Notes: generated by a model from the sequence alone, not told the origin. A DNA stretch of 64,000 bases from Lepas anatifera (GCA_034440635.1 JAOTON010000765.1:456501-520500); one strand, 5' to 3'; counted from the stretch's first letter, positions 22,561-36,327 are shown. Program-made: numbers and translations.

Positions 22561-24712
22561 ACCCTGGTTTCTGCGGTCATTTCATCACTCAGCTGTCTAT
22601 TCTTACCGGACAAGGTGTGAGCGGGGGGTGGGGGAGGGGAGAGCGAGTTCTGTCCCGCTGCCAGTTTACCGCCGCAACCGCACGCATCAAACGTGCCGAC
22701 CATCTATTCTTACCGCGCCAGGCGTTAGCCTGCGGCCCGCTTCGTTTACCTCCAGTTCTCCCCACACACAGGAAGGTGCCCGAAAGGCTAACAAAGCGGA
22801 ACTGGTCCAAACACAGAAAACCAAACGAGTTGGCTGCCGAAATCTGTCTTCTACACAGTACCTCTCGTGTTTCATATTCAAGCTGAGCAGCCTCGTAAAT
22901 GAACTGGCCAGGTTTTCTAGTATTTGTGCAAGCAAGATCGAAACTCACACCATCCACAAGCATCAGAAATACCGGAGGGTCTCAATTAAAAATGCCGCCA
23001 AAAATGAATTATCCGTCAGAAGCTCTAAAGCCAATCAATGAATCACCGACAAAGATTAGGAGGGACAAACGGGAGCATTTAAGCCCGAGTTCAAACGAAA
23101 AAGAAGCAACACACTGCGAATACCAGGCCATCGAAGTCAGGGTGCCAAAATCAAAGGAATTCGATCACCATCAGTCCAGGCTAAATGGGGACAATATAAG
23201 TACCCAAAACAACTGGCTTCGCACTTACATTTTACGACAGACCATACCATCACTCTCTTCACCCGCCTTCCTCCGGCCGAAACATTGTCGAAATGAGCAG
23301 ACAGATGGAACCTCACGCACGGCCCCGGCCGGGGCCGAGTCCCAGGCTAGACTGAAGCAACACGTCCCTCCAGCTCTGAACCCGACCAGTCCTCGACATT
23401 TCTACATCCGAACTTCCATCTCAGCCACCGACCTAGGTCCGTACCACGTGACATGACGTCCCCTCCCCACTCATAAACCCTTACCGCACAAACCAAACAG
23501 CTGAAGTGTTGCCAGGCGCCAGATCATGACAGCGTTTATCGTCTGCAGGCGGCCTCCATCCAGTCACCCCAATGCCGCTCCCAAAGGTCGCGCCACAGCC
23601 ATCAACAGGTGGCCGGTTTGTTTTGACGTCTGATTCGATCGGCCGCCGCCTGTGCCACGAGATGGCCGCTTCATCACGCGCGAGATCTGGCGAGCTGACG
23701 GAAGCACACCGAAGCAGGACGAGACTGGCACAACCCCAGACACACGGTTTACAGCGCCATCTCGGCCTTTTACATTCGGGGAGGTTCTACTTGTGAGAAG
23801 CTGTTTGGCGTAGATGCTGGCAGCTGTGGCCGAAACCACTCGAGAAACGGTGTGCACGACGACTTTACAACTCACTGAAACGACGCCCAGAGAACATTTG
23901 TACACGAACCGCTGTAGCAAGCTGACAAAACAGGTCGTTTCCTAAGAGCGTGTGACACGCTTTTTCAGTGACGTGAGTACTGATTATTCAGCAGCATCAG
24001 CAGCCCACTAGACGGAGCGGCCATCCCTCTGGCGCCGGCAGCGGCGGCAGACCCACCCGTCGCGGCCGGGCTGGCTTGCCCCGGGGCGTGTGTCCGGCCC
24101 CGGCACCGCCGGTGGTGGAGTGTCCGCCCCGAGGACACGCTCTGGTGGCCTCCACTCTCATCTAGTGCACCCGACTCTCATCACACTGTTAAAAACGCCC
24201 CGGCTGGATACTGACCCGTACGTGTCGGAATAAAACGTGGGCATCAGGGAGGGGGGCAGTAAGGGCTGACCCTCCACTTTTCATAGAAAGTCCACCGATG
24301 CCAGCCAAATTGGGAAACAATCGAGACATTGCATAACCAGCCAGGAAGCAACAATGTGTCCAATTCGGATAAGTTTTGGGTTCTTGATAGGAGTTTCTTT
24401 TCGGCACCAAGTTGAAGACTGAATGGCCCCCTAACCCTTTGGTCCGTGGCGAGCCTCTGCTCTGATCACAGCGTTAAAACGGCGACGAAGGGATCCTGAT
24501 CACACCGCTGAAACAGTCCCGACTGTGGGAAGGGGCGGGAGAGTGCAAAACTCCTTCCAGGAGGTCCGCCAAAAGGCACGACTGATTCAATGGGTTCCCA
24601 ATCGTCCAGACTCCTCGTAGTTTTCAAAAGCTCGTTTCTGACAAACACAGCTCAGGTTGTGGACTGCTATTCACGGAGGCTTCAATAAATGAAATCACGT
24701 GGAGCCAGTGAT
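22561..24712. other. Intron sequence, no recognised gene
   Basis: Two kilobases with scattered short open frames lacking any family signature; GC-rich around 24010-24150. I see no exon with spectrin features. Confidence 0.45.
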
Positions 24713-25455
24713 AGCTGGGGCATTCCAGGACAGATCGACCAAGGCTTGACACCACCATATCTAGGCAAAATCTGAAACTTTGTCTCCGGGGTAGTTTTGG
24801 GCCAGAAACACACCTGTGAGAATCTTAGCCCCATCCGACCAACGGTGACCGAGTTATAGCGCGAGGCATTTTCGGGAGGTCACCTTGTAGACTCATCTTT
24901 GATGCTTTATAACTCAAAAACGCATAGCCTTATCAACAAGTTTTGTATATCATTGAACTCGTCTTGAACTATACTTTATTTTGAAAAAGAAAATTTCAAA
25001 ATTTGAAAATTTTTGACTTTTAATTTGTTTGACCTTTTTCTTTTTGACCTAGCTTGACCTTTTCGCAGTTAAAATTGCCCTTTTAGACACCTCAAAAAAT
25101 TTCTTCATAAAATATCTCAATAGAAAAAATAAAAAATGCGTTCTTGCTTTAAGTTCCAAATTTTTAGCATCTAAGATAGGTATGCAGACGGTTTTTGACC
25201 ACTGCGGTAGTACAGCCTTATGTTTAACGCCGCAAACAAAGCGATTGCTTTTGTAATCGGTTGCTTGCAATCATATGGCATTGTCTTTTCGAAAGTTTCA
25301 TCGTGCAAGTGTCAAAATATATGAGGATTAACACGCGCCCACACAAGGGGTGGGCAACCGGCCTCTTCAGGTTTCCACAGGTAGTAAAAAAAAACACCTT
25401 CGCGCAGCGCCACCGTACTTCATGTACCTCTAACTTGAAATTTTTGCAGCTTCTG
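24713..25455 (+). repeat. Left arm of a 0.74-kb inverted repeat
   Basis: Pairs with 27117-27862. The outer end is AGCTGGGGCATTCCAGGACA; the inner end is near TTTTGCAGCTTCTGG. Within it are TTAACACGCGCCCAC (25328), a GC stem GCCCAC..GTGGGC, GCGCAGCGCCACCGTACTT, and a cluster of TGACCT motifs (about 25028-25062). Arm identity is high, roughly 85-90 percent by eye. Confidence 0.85.
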
Positions 25456-27116
25456 GCAAAATTTTAGGTCTGGGTCATACCAGGCCAGACCGCCAACCCA
25501 GGTCAAGAGACCTAACCTCGAAAAATACTTTGGGAGGTGCATCAATAATATCAAATCTAGCCTATCGTGGTTAGATTCACATTACATAGTAAGGTCGCCG
25601 AACAAGATAATTTTTCGTAGCAGGATTTCTATGTCGATAACCGGGAGCAGGGTCGGGGTCATGATCTTTCCATTAGAAATGCATGGGGCAATTGGTAAAT
25701 TTTGATAACTTGAGAGAATTGAGAACTGTCGAGAATTGCGATGGAGGTTTTATTTTTACGTTGTCGTGTCTGACTTGCCACTGCAGTTTGATTAATATTC
25801 TTTTTACCATACAGACCTAAGCCTGGCTCTAGGTCAAAGCAGGTTAATTTTGACATTTGACTAGGCAATATTATAAGATGCATAATCCGTTTGGGCTCAA
25901 CAAGAGTGTCCCAATGGTGCTGAACATTTCTTTCTACGGCTCTCCTCTGTCACCTATTATGCCACAAAATTTGGGTTTCCACTTAGTTCCTGTAAGAAAT
26001 ACTGTGACCTCGAGCAAACTCAAATGTGACACGACCAAACGATTGTATGTAACATATTCGGTAGTGATTAAAACTGGCTGTTAAGCGGCATCACTCCCAG
26101 TGCACTGTGTCATTATTCATCTGGGATTCTGGGATCCGTGTCAGCTATGAAATTATCACCTTGTAAAAATATCATGAGGCAGCCTGTTCAAGTGACCAAG
26201 TCGAATGCGTTACAATTTCAGGACATTTATTCTCATATATGAGCAGATTGAAAATTTGTTTGTTTACATCGCATGAATCCTCTCAAACGTATGCTGTGCT
26301 GCACTGGTTCATCTTGTATCGATATTATTTTTCATCTCCAGGAACGATGTAATTGTGTGAGTTAGTGGTGCCCATAGGATAAGTTATACTTGTTTCACAC
26401 AACGTGATTTTAACTGAGATAGCCAAGTTGTAAAGCAAGTCGGAAAACCCGGTACTCCATATTTCATTTGTCTTGGAACTCGATATTTCCGTAGAAAGAA
26501 GCTAAAACCTACCTGACACAAGCCCCCCATCAGTCCGTCGCCGGGCGGCCATTGTTGTGAGCTACTGGTGTGACGACATATGCTGACGTCACGATGAGCA
26601 TCAGCCAATCGAAGCCCTTGAAGCGTTTCAAGTATGGTAGTGGTTGCCAGATCGTGACTCATCCACAGGCTGATATTTATTTCTTTTTCTAGGAGTATTT
26701 TTAAAAACAAAATATTGAGCTTATTGTACATTTTTCAGAGAAATCATGAGTGTTTTCATTATTTTTGGCTAAAAGTACGCCTAGTTGCACTAAATTCCAG
26801 GATTCGACCAAGGTGCCACATTCCCTTTAATGACTGCAATTTTTGTTTTTATAAATAATGTCCAAGTTGTTGCCAGTTCAGTTTTAGGAATACGTGTCTC
26901 ACTAAAGTCATTAAGGGACTTTTTACGGAGACCCCAACCCCACCACTCAAACGAGCAACTCCCACGATGAAGTGTTAATCAAGGAAACAAAGTTGAAAGT
27001 CCCACAAGGCATAACGACGACCGTCTACCTCAGGTCACCCCCTCACCAGTCAGTTGCCAGCTGGCCTTCAGTATTTACGGTACTTACCACCTCCCAGTTC
27101 ACCTAAATTATTTTTT
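25456..27116. other. Spacer between the inverted-repeat arms
   Basis: 1.66 kb with no transposase-like open frame. A fragment of the MITE/SINE-like repeat (minus strand, about 26540-26840, ending CATTAAAGGGAATGTGGCAC) lies near the right arm. Confidence 0.5.
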
Positions 27117-27862
27117 CAGAAGTCGCAAAATGTTGTGTTAGAGGTACATGCAGTACGGTGGCGCTGCACGAAGGTGTTTTTTTACTACCTGTAGAGACCT
27201 GAGGAGGCCGGTTGCCCACCCCCCCGGGTGGGCGCGTGTTAATTGTCATAAATTCTGACACTTGCACGATGAAAATTTCGTAAAGACAAAGCAATATGAT
27301 TGCCAGCAACTGATTACAAAAGCAATCACTTTGTTTGCGGCGTTAAACATAAGGCTGTATTACCGCAGTGGTCAAAAACCGTCTACATACCTACCTTAGG
27401 TGCTAAAAATTTGGAACTTATAGAAAGAACGGATTTTTATTTTTTCTATTGAAAGATATTTTATGAGTCAAAATTTTTGAGGTGTTTAAAATGGCAATTT
27501 CAACTGCGAAAAGGTCAAGCTAGGTCAAAAAGAAAAGGTCAAACAAATTAAAAGTCAAAAATTTTCAAATTCTGAATTTTTTTAAAAATAAAGTATAGTT
27601 CAAGACGAGTTCAATGATATACAAAACTTGTTAATCAGGCTATGCGTTTTTGAGTTATGAAGCATCAAAGATGAGTCTACAAGGTGACCTCCCGAAAATG
27701 CTCGGGCTATAACTCGGTCACCGTTGGTCGGAGGGGGCTAAGATTCTCATAGGCGTGTTTCTGGCCCAAAACTATCCCGGAGACAAAGTTTCAGATTTTT
27801 TCTAGACATGGTGGTGTCAAATTGAAATATTTTTGGTCGTTTTGTCCTGGAATGCCCCAGCT
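27117..27862 (-). repeat. Right arm of the 0.74-kb inverted repeat
   Basis: Reverse complement of 24713-25455, ending TGTCCTGGAATGCCCCAGCT. It contains the perfect stem GCCCACCC/GGGTGGGC at about 27213-27232 and GTGTTAA ending at 27242. Confidence 0.85.
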
Positions 27863-29985
27863 CATACCGACAGATGTATAGATATAAGACAAATAGAAAA
27901 CACAGGGACTACCCGCGCTTTATTCATCCGCGTATCCTCATCTCAAAAAGCATAGAAAACTTAGGTCAACGAACCGGCCCGTTGGCTTGTCCACTGGCGC
28001 AGTAGCCGCCTTTTGATCTTCAAACGACACCAACAAGAAAACTCGGCACAAGCGGGCCTCCGCTCCATCATTCGGCTTGATAGCTAGGCCCTGGCCGAGG
28101 GACTGCGACTGGGACTGAGCAGTCGGCGCGCCGTGACGCGTCGATAATGAGTGATGCTCCGTGCACCTCAGCCGGCCCATCTGAATGTGGGCTATGCTAA
28201 TGAGGCGCGAGCGAATCAACGTCAAATCACGGGGGAGCGCGCGCCACTGGCAGCGGACCCGGGTCTGTGTCAGCACCAGACAGACGCCGCAGAAGCCGGC
28301 AACAACCAGCCGCAGGAATCCCAAACAGATGGCTCGTAAGTGAAACCTGCTGAAGCTGAGGATAGATAACAAGGAGCAGCGACTCAGCTTTACAGATCTG
28401 GGCGAACGTGAGGAGGCGTAGGTTACACGGTTTTCAACCGGACGAGGGCTGTCATGGTATACTGATGGTGGTCACACCTGGCATATCCCGACCACAAGAG
28501 AATACAGTATAGAAGCTTGGGGAATTTTGTGGATACTATGGAATTCTCGGGCGTGACGTGCAAAAAAAGGGCGCCAGATGGGGGAACCGCGCCACACGCA
28601 GACGTGGCGATAGCGCGCCACGGTAAAAACGCGCGAAACGACACCTGCTGAAACAGCAGACAGCAGCTTCAGAGGCGTTGTTGAACGCCAGCGTTTGCCA
28701 AGGTGGCGCCAAAGATACAGAGTGAAAGAACAGGATGGCGCGAAGATAGACAGGCCCAGGCAGTGGCATTTCCAAATACCTCTTCCAGCGTTTTTGTCGA
28801 GTATCGCACTCGGTTGAAGGTGCGGCATACAATGAGCCAGGCAACGGGAGCACGCATTCCAATGATGGATGCACTTCTGTTTGACCTCAAATGATGGCTT
28901 TGTTGAGGCCAAATAGATTGTTCTTCGTCACCGGATGTGGGCTTGAGCATTGATCAAAATTATAGACGCTGAACAGAAATAAACACAACCAAATGACAAA
29001 TAAGCAAAAAAAGTCAAAACTTGCCGCAGGCCTTACCTATTTACCTCTGCATTCACCTCAATAAGAAAACAATAATAATAATAATGCCCAAAGCCACATA
29101 CCCTATTCACGCGAGTCACCGTATGAAAAGAAAAAAGAAAATGAAACCCCAGCAGACGGATTCAACTGTCCGCGACAGCCGCAAACGGGCTCGTCCTTCC
29201 CATTCGCTCCGTGAATCTAAAAAGGGGAGATATAAGTTTTCAAAGAGCGTAGTAGCCTCTGCAGGAGTTTCTGACTTTGTCACAAGATGTACTCATGGGC
29301 GTGACACTATTCACCAAACATTTGCTTTCAAAGTGTTGAACTAAACATTACATAACACCAACTCAACTTACAACACACAAAACAAAAAGATGGGTCGTAA
29401 ACACACACCGGAGTTATGCTACTCCTATACGCTCTAAAAACTGAACAACTTACACGGCGCTGGGACAATGTCACCACCCACCTCAAGAGCAATGTACCTA
29501 TAAACTATCGGCGTGCAACACACGACACTGCCCTCCACAAGCCGCCATACTCATACAGCAGGCCCGCACCCACACAGTAAACGGCCTACACCACGGCGAA
29601 CCAAGAACAGCCCCGCACCCACACAGTAAACGGCCTACACCACCGCGGATCCACAACACCTCGCATCCACACATTAAACCGCCCACAACCCCGTGCTGAT
29701 TGACACTTATTTAAGGAAACAGTAATGTAAAGAAAACAAGAGGGCATGCATCTCCGCCTTTGGGAGGGCTTCGACTCGCCTGAAAATCACCCCAATCGAT
29801 CTGAGCCGCGTTCTTTCGATTGCTTTCAGGCCGAAGCCTCCACGGTCCACCACAAATTACCTCCCTCGTCGATATGGAACGTTGTCCATCACATAGCCGA
29901 ACATATGATATAGATCCTCAACGCGCACACTTTTTGTCTATTCGTTGAAAGTCTACCCAACTACACAAAACAACCTTCATCAGCC
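27863..29985. other. Intron sequence
   Basis: No convincing exon. A short imperfect duplication (ACCCACACAGTAAACGGCC) lies at about 29569-29633. Open frames at 28.5-28.9 kb overlap on both strands and show no family motif. Confidence 0.4.
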
Positions 29986-30832
29986 ATTAACACGCGCATT
30001 GACGGGGGTATGAGCCACCTTCACTTTGACGAGGGGGCGGGTACCCGCCCCCTAAGATCTCGAGAACCACGGTAGGTAGCGAAAAACGGTAAACGGCGTT
30101 GGGTAGCCCATCCACTTCTCCATCGAAAATATTTGAACCATTTTTTTGTCAGGTCACATTTAAGGCCACCAGAGGTCAAAACATACCGTAATAGGGATAG
30201 CATGTAAATTAAGTTTTTTGGCCATTACATCTGAACAAGTAACGATAGAGCAAAACGACTTGAACTGTATGAATCCTCGCAGCAAGCCGAATCGAATGAT
30301 ATATAATTTGACCTTGCTAGGTCAAATCAAGGATTTGACCTGACCTTAGGTCAGGTCAGGGTCAAATTATATAAAATTCATATCATTAGAACCGCAATAA
30401 CAAGGCAAATCTAATGCAGCTAAAATAAATGCTCTAACTCTATTAATTGCTGAGTTATTCAGTTAACCATTTTTCCCATGTATTTCCAATGGAGAGGTCA
30501 TGGCTCGTACCTGACCTTAGGTGATCGATATAAAAAATACACTACCATTTTAGAGAACTCGGTGGGGCCATTATGTGATATGAGTTTCAATCGGATAAGT
30601 TAACCCTGCTCCGACTTATGCTATCTTTAACTTTTTTTGAGGTCAGGTCACTTGAACTGTACTGGTGACCTGACCTGAGATGACCTAACTTTAAAATTTT
30701 CACAAAAGTTGTAAAAATGATGAGGGAAAAGGAATGCTAAGTACGGCGGCGCTACGCGCCGCCGTTTTTCTGCTATCTCCGAAAAATCCGAGGGGGAGCG
30801 GGTACCCGCCCCCCGTCAATGCGCGTGTCAAT
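29986..30832. repeat. 847-bp element with terminal inverted repeats and AGGTCA cluster
   Basis: The ends ATTAACACGCGCATTGACGG (29986-30007) and their inverted copy CCGTCAATGCGCGTGTCAAT (30811-30832) match at 21 of 22 positions. Just inside are a perfect 20-bp palindrome (30033-30052) and, on the right, GCGGGTACCCGC plus a perfect 9-bp stem hairpin (30744-30764) followed by TTTTT. The body holds many AGGTCA/TGACCT motifs, including a 23-bp palindrome at 30336-30358. No protein is encoded. It shares its end architecture with the 25.3/27.2 kb arms and the 51.3 kb copy, so it is a non-autonomous DNA repeat of an unrecognised family. Confidence 0.8.
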
Positions 30833-33059
30833 CTACCTTATACGTACCCATTCCATGAAATGATTAACAATAGCCATATTAGGCACATGTTCCTCTTCTT
30901 CAACGTCCATTGAGAGCGCCATCTCCCGAAATTCCACGGAAGCAGATATTTTCGTTCCCTGTGTGAAGCGCAGGAAGTTTGGCGCGGAATTCCGGCCGAA
31001 ATGGCGCGAGCCACGGATGGGATCTACAAATGGATCCCTGAGCCGTCGGCGAATTGGATCTACAAATGGACCGCTGAGCCGTCGGTGAACCAGATCGGAT
31101 AGACAATATTGAACAATTTCGGAGCCCTCTGTGGATTCGGATGTTCTTTTACGCCAAACTTGTGGTTTCCACCAAAAGGATTCCATGAGACACCTATTCT
31201 ATATTTTCTTTAGCGAATTCTAAGTAACTTTGGTGGTCATTGAGCGCCAGAAAGCACTTGCTAAAAGTTTAAGCATGCTACGAAAATTTGTGTACAGTGA
31301 ACTTAATATCGGATTAGATTTTGATTGGTCCTCCTCGTTCCCATATGTACCGACTCGGAACACCCCCACACATTCCGGAGCGACCTCGAGTGCATCTCCG
31401 AGCCGAAATATTGTGCGAGCGGGAAGTGAAGCCTCGTCGCCCAAACTTCTGGGCTGAGACAATTAACAGACGGCACAACATAGGTGTTTTACGGAGCATG
31501 TCATTCATAATTGCACGAAAAATGAACAATATTTTCGGGAATGATTTAATGGAAAATTAGTAACAGAAAATGAGCACACAAATAACTCAAAACAACAGCA
31601 CCAGCGAAACAATATATATGTAAAGCCAACCGATGTACGTGATTAGCGCAACAACCAAATGTCAACCAAATATCAGTTACTTAGCTCAAACCAGTGCTTC
31701 ACTTGAATGCACAAGCACAAATCATAACTCAATCCTTGTCAGGAATTGTTCGAGGCAATCAAGGTAAAGCAGTCACTGGAGGGTCTTCCAGCATACTTAC
31801 AAATAAAAGGAAGTAAGAAACTTTCTGGAACATGTTTCTGATATTCGATAGGAAGGTATTTTTTCGACACAAAATTACAACAAGAAGTCACTATAATTCA
31901 GACACGATTTGTGAAACCAAAAGACACTTCCCTGCCTTCATTCACATCTGGAACTTTGTTCATTACTTATGTTTGCCATACCGAAATACTTGACCAGCCA
32001 GTCAACAGGCGGCACCCATTAGTGGTTTAATTTGCCACACCATGTGGTAGGAGACGGCGCACGGGCGTCGTCGTTGCTGGACCAGGTAGAAGTGGGGGGG
32101 GGCATCTCGCTCCCAGCCGGCCGGCCGCAGGCTCTATACACCGTCTGTTCTTCCCCTGAACTACACTGGGTTTCCTCTGGATATGGTACACACCTTTCAA
32201 AGAACCGAGTACTGTTCCGAGTTTAACCCTGCATAAGACAATATTGAACATTATACAGATTCACATTCCTTATCCCTTAGTGGCCTGAAAGAAAATGAGC
32301 GAAATCAAACGAAATCAAACAAACGATTGCCAACATTTTAAGCGGAACTCTGGTACATCTCCCTCGCCCGGGAAGTTTGTATTTCTTGCCAGGACAAATT
32401 TTACACATGACCACCTGATCACCCATACAGGATTTGACCACGAGGATTTGATCTGACCACCCATACAAAAGTTAAGCAAAGTGTTCGACACACTTGCCTC
32501 ACATTTTCATAAATTGACCGGTCTTGCCCCATAATGTGGGACGAATTTATGGAACTATCAGCGGCCGGCCACAAATATGGGAATGGTATTCGTAATGCCT
32601 GGAACAAACTTCCGACTTGTTTTTCTTGGGGTTTACAGACGCACCATCTACACGGTCATATGACGTCAAGTAGGAAGGGAAGCGAACTAGGCTTGGGCTA
32701 GGACACAGTGCCAAATCCTGCTTCTGGGTAGGCTCGATGCCGCGACCCTTTGCACGCTGCAAAGGGGCAAAAGAGTGGACCGTGCGGATAGTACGGATAT
32801 CTTTCCAGGATATAATTTATTGGTCCTGAGTGCCACGAACTCCAGCAAATATCAAACGGACACGAAATGCAGGCGCATTCAGCAGCTTTCCTCCACTCGG
32901 ATTAGACGGGATTAGTCAAGCGCAGCTTGCCGCCGCCAGCATGCAACAAAAACGACACAACAAGAAGGTTTAACAAACAACCGGGGGCCGGTGACGTCAC
33001 GCCGAAGTCTAGGGGCCACGATGCAACAGACCAACACAACACACAAGGTCAGCACATAC
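30833..33059. other. Intron sequence
   Basis: Holds a 37-38-bp tandem duplication at about 31017-31088 (GGATCTACAAATGGA.C.CTGA). Otherwise nothing supported. Confidence 0.45.
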
Positions 33060-33164
33060 TTTGGCCTGCAGGTCTATGAAGTCGACATTGAGCACCACTT
33101 CGGGCGCCTTGGGCGCTGCACCGGCCGCTCGCATGGCTGAGTCCTCCGCCTGCCGCGCACCTCT
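33060..33164 (-). CDS. Weak candidate exon of the spectrin-repeat gene
   Basis: A 35-codon candidate beginning RGARQAEDSAMRAAG and ending VVLNVDFIDLQAK. The donor, AAA followed by GTATGTG, is good and phase 0. The acceptor is weak: CTTACCAG before AGA lacks a clear pyrimidine tract, and CGCGGCAG a few bases further in is an alternative. The end FIDLQAK runs naturally into the next exon's VRRLTYQRLDS. It has no Trp signature. Removing it does not disturb the frame because both ends are phase 0, so it could be an optional exon or a chance open stretch. Confidence 0.38.
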
Positions 33165-36100
33165 CTGGTAAGCCACCGGCGTACCCACCCACAGCCGCAC
33201 AGCCTCGCGGACAGCTGGCTGTCTTGAACAGACGCACGTCAGCGGAAAGAATGCGGATCGGGTCGGACCGGCGTATCTCCCAGCCGCTTCACTGGCGCTT
33301 CATCACTCAGAGACCCTCCCCGGGGACGAGCACCACCACCACCGGGGCACAGCTGCCCGCTCGCCGGCGGCGGGCTCCTTTTGCCGGCGCCACGTGAGAG
33401 CCGCCGTCAATCGCCGCCGACGACGGCACGGCATCGTCGCCGGCGGTGTGTCCACGCAGCGGCGCCGGGCAGAAATAGCCGCCGCCGCCGCCGCCACCGG
33501 CGCGTCATAAACACTACCACCGCCGGCCAACCACGCCCGCCGCCGCCGCGCGACCGGGCCGAGGTCAGGCCGGGTCACTAACGACCGGGGTCGACAGCAG
33601 CAGGAGAGCGGAGCCACGAGCGCCCTTCTGGACTCGAACGGAGCCAACAGCAAGAGTTCCAGGAATCCACACACGATGAATCAAGTCTAGAGTATCATAA
33701 CAACCAGAGATTGGCGGTTTTCTGTTCAACTGTGAGGTATGTATAAAAATGGAGCTGATTTTGATGCTGTTTAGCACGCCAAGAGAACCGCCAAACCCTT
33801 GAACACTTCACCTGTCACCTTGTCAAATTCATCATACAAAAACGGGCTGTAATCAATTCGAAAAGTGAGGCGCCCAGGGCGGGCCGGGTCTCTGAAAGCA
33901 GGCGGCCCACCTCTCGGGACAGGGGACCATAGCTCATCTGCCTGGCAGGCGGCCAGAACACTGCCCGGGGGCGGCCGGGAAGCGCGGCTCCTTTAGCCGA
34001 CGGACCGGAACCCATTGCTCACTCGGGCGCGATACAGACGCGCCCCGACCCCGCTTCCACGACAGCTGAACACGGTCCTTCACTTCCGCGTGGGGTCACA
34101 CGCAAATACGGGCTCGAACAGCGGGTGGATGAGGCTCCCAACTACGATACTTGTGGGCTCATCTAGTATGCTGTATAGTAGAGACAAGCTGATTGATCAC
34201 GATTTGTTTCTATGTGGATTCCCGGTAGGTGAATCTGTCAATACGAGGGGGAAAGTCAAGCACTACGAAAGTAACTTAGATTTTCATTGGCAAAGCTACC
34301 TGTTCCAGTTAAACACATCTTCTGTCTATCTTTATCAAATGACCTACATTTCAAACAAACCATCATACTTCATCATCTGGTTAGAGCGACCCCAGCGCCA
34401 CAAATTAACACCTGTCGAACCGACTATTCATCAGAGGCCCGGTCCATGCGACCCTCCGTCAGGGCGGCGCTCCGATGACAGCCCAATACCCACACCACTG
34501 TTCGGCGGCGGCCGCCCGACACTTCCGCGGCCACCCGCAGGCACGCCGACGCACCGACGCTACCGCCCCGCCGCCATCCATCGGTGACCCTAATACACGG
34601 CGGCGCCGGCGAGCTGTGAAAACACCCCAGCTCGCCGGCGCCGCGAGAAAACAAGCACAGCTGAGCCGCGTGCATCTGCAACATTCCGCCAGCCCATCAC
34701 TTGAATCACAGTGACGGGGGCGCGGGGACCGGCGCAGAGACCGACCCGACCCGACGCCGCCTCAAAGCGGCGGCGTCCGCTTCATGGCAGTTGGCTTAGC
34801 GTCGCTTATCACGAGCGGGTGATGGCTTGGCGACGCGGCCGGCGGCGCCGGCCAAGGCGTGACGTCAGAGTCGGTGCAGCGCCAGCCCAGTACCCAGTCG
34901 CGCCGGCACCCAGCACCGGCGCTGGAGCTGCTGGGAAACTCCTGGCACGTTTACAAAACACGCCGGGCGGCCGCTTGGACGGCATTCATAACAATCCAAC
35001 CCATCTGAGACTGTCGTCGTACACATCCGTTCGAACACGCTGCCCTGCATGACTCACCACACGGTGACCGGTCCAGCAGCAGCACCGGTCGCGTCCCACC
35101 CTGGCGTCAATCGGCCGGTATCGTTAGCATGGGGCTGCGGTCGCCGGCCGGGCGCCACGCAAGGACCAGCCATCGCTCCAATCGCAGTCGCAAATGAGCC
35201 GGCGCCGCGCTGGTGACGGTCCAGCGCCGCGCCGCGTCGCGCCGCCGCGCCGCTCCGTACGCGCGCACGGAGCAGAGGCGGACGGCTCCACTCATCACGT
35301 CAGCCGCGCCCCGTCTTAAATCAATCGCCGGAGCAGCTACCGCAGCAGTCCCGGCTCTGATTAAGTGCCAGCCGTCGTCCCTCTGCCGCCACGCTCTGAG
35401 CGCGGTATCCAAATTCGCAACGCCGACGAGGTTGAGATACGTCGGGAAACAGCCAAAACTCTCGCATGCAACGCAGCACACTTATACTGCCAATAGCAGT
35501 GAAGTCGTGACCTCCCAACATTTTGCAACATGCAGACAGCCTATTACCATCATTAGCACCTTCACGGCGAAGCACAATTCCGCCGCAACGGCTGGAACAG
35601 GTGTGATCTGGATAAATATGGTACTAGGTTGAACTCAACGGCAGGTTTTATTTCACGAAAAACTGAAATAGTCTTCAGACAGGACCAACACGCCGAGCAT
35701 CACTCGACAGGCAAATAAGAAGAAATCAGTGGCCCGCGGCGCCCTCTGTTGCTGCTGGACGCGGGACTGATTACAAACATTGGCGAGACGAAGGCAGCAC
35801 GCACTGACGCGCCACCTAGGAGCTGCCAACCCCTCAGCGATCGAGCTAAAATTAGACGTCGTCGCTGGCACGCGGCTAAAAACGGACCCCCACCGCCTGC
35901 ACGGTGGCCAAAATAGCCGGCCTTAGATCCACTCAAACCAGCGCCGCCTCCCGCCAAGCCTTCCACTCTCTCACGCAGCCTTACTGCGCCGTTTGGTTCG
36001 CATTGTACAGGTTCCGCGTCCAAATCCTGAATTCGCTCAACGGCTTATCGACATGTTAATACGGTCCCACAACCCACACTTGACCATAAGCCAATGAGGA

Positions 36101-36327
36101 AACCTGGCTCTCCCCGTGATTTTACTGGTAATGAGCTATATGTCTCCAAAATATGATGTGACAGCTAAATGAACGCTAGAAATACAGCGACGTTAAGACG
36201 TTTCGATGATTATTGGGGTTTTTAGGCACCTCAGCTGCTGAGGCTATATGTGCCCGTTAAGACGTGTCATGTTCTGGCCTACATACAGCAGCAGTAGCCT
36301 CCGCAGCGTGCTGCAGTGCGTGCTCAC
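33165..36327. other. GC-rich intron sequence
   Basis: GC- and CpG-rich at about 33300-33600 and 34400-35400, including runs of CGCCGCCG. It could contain an alternative promoter, but I see no convincing start exon or core-promoter set. Confidence 0.4.

Noticed and set aside
24713..27862. Classical cut-and-paste transposon with terminal inverted repeats
   Set aside because: No target-site duplication is visible at 24712/27863 and no transposase frame lies between the arms; kept only as an inverted repeat of unknown origin.
28472..28950. Overlapping open frames possibly derived from a transposase
   Set aside because: No catalytic motif or terminal repeats; several frames on both strands are equally open.
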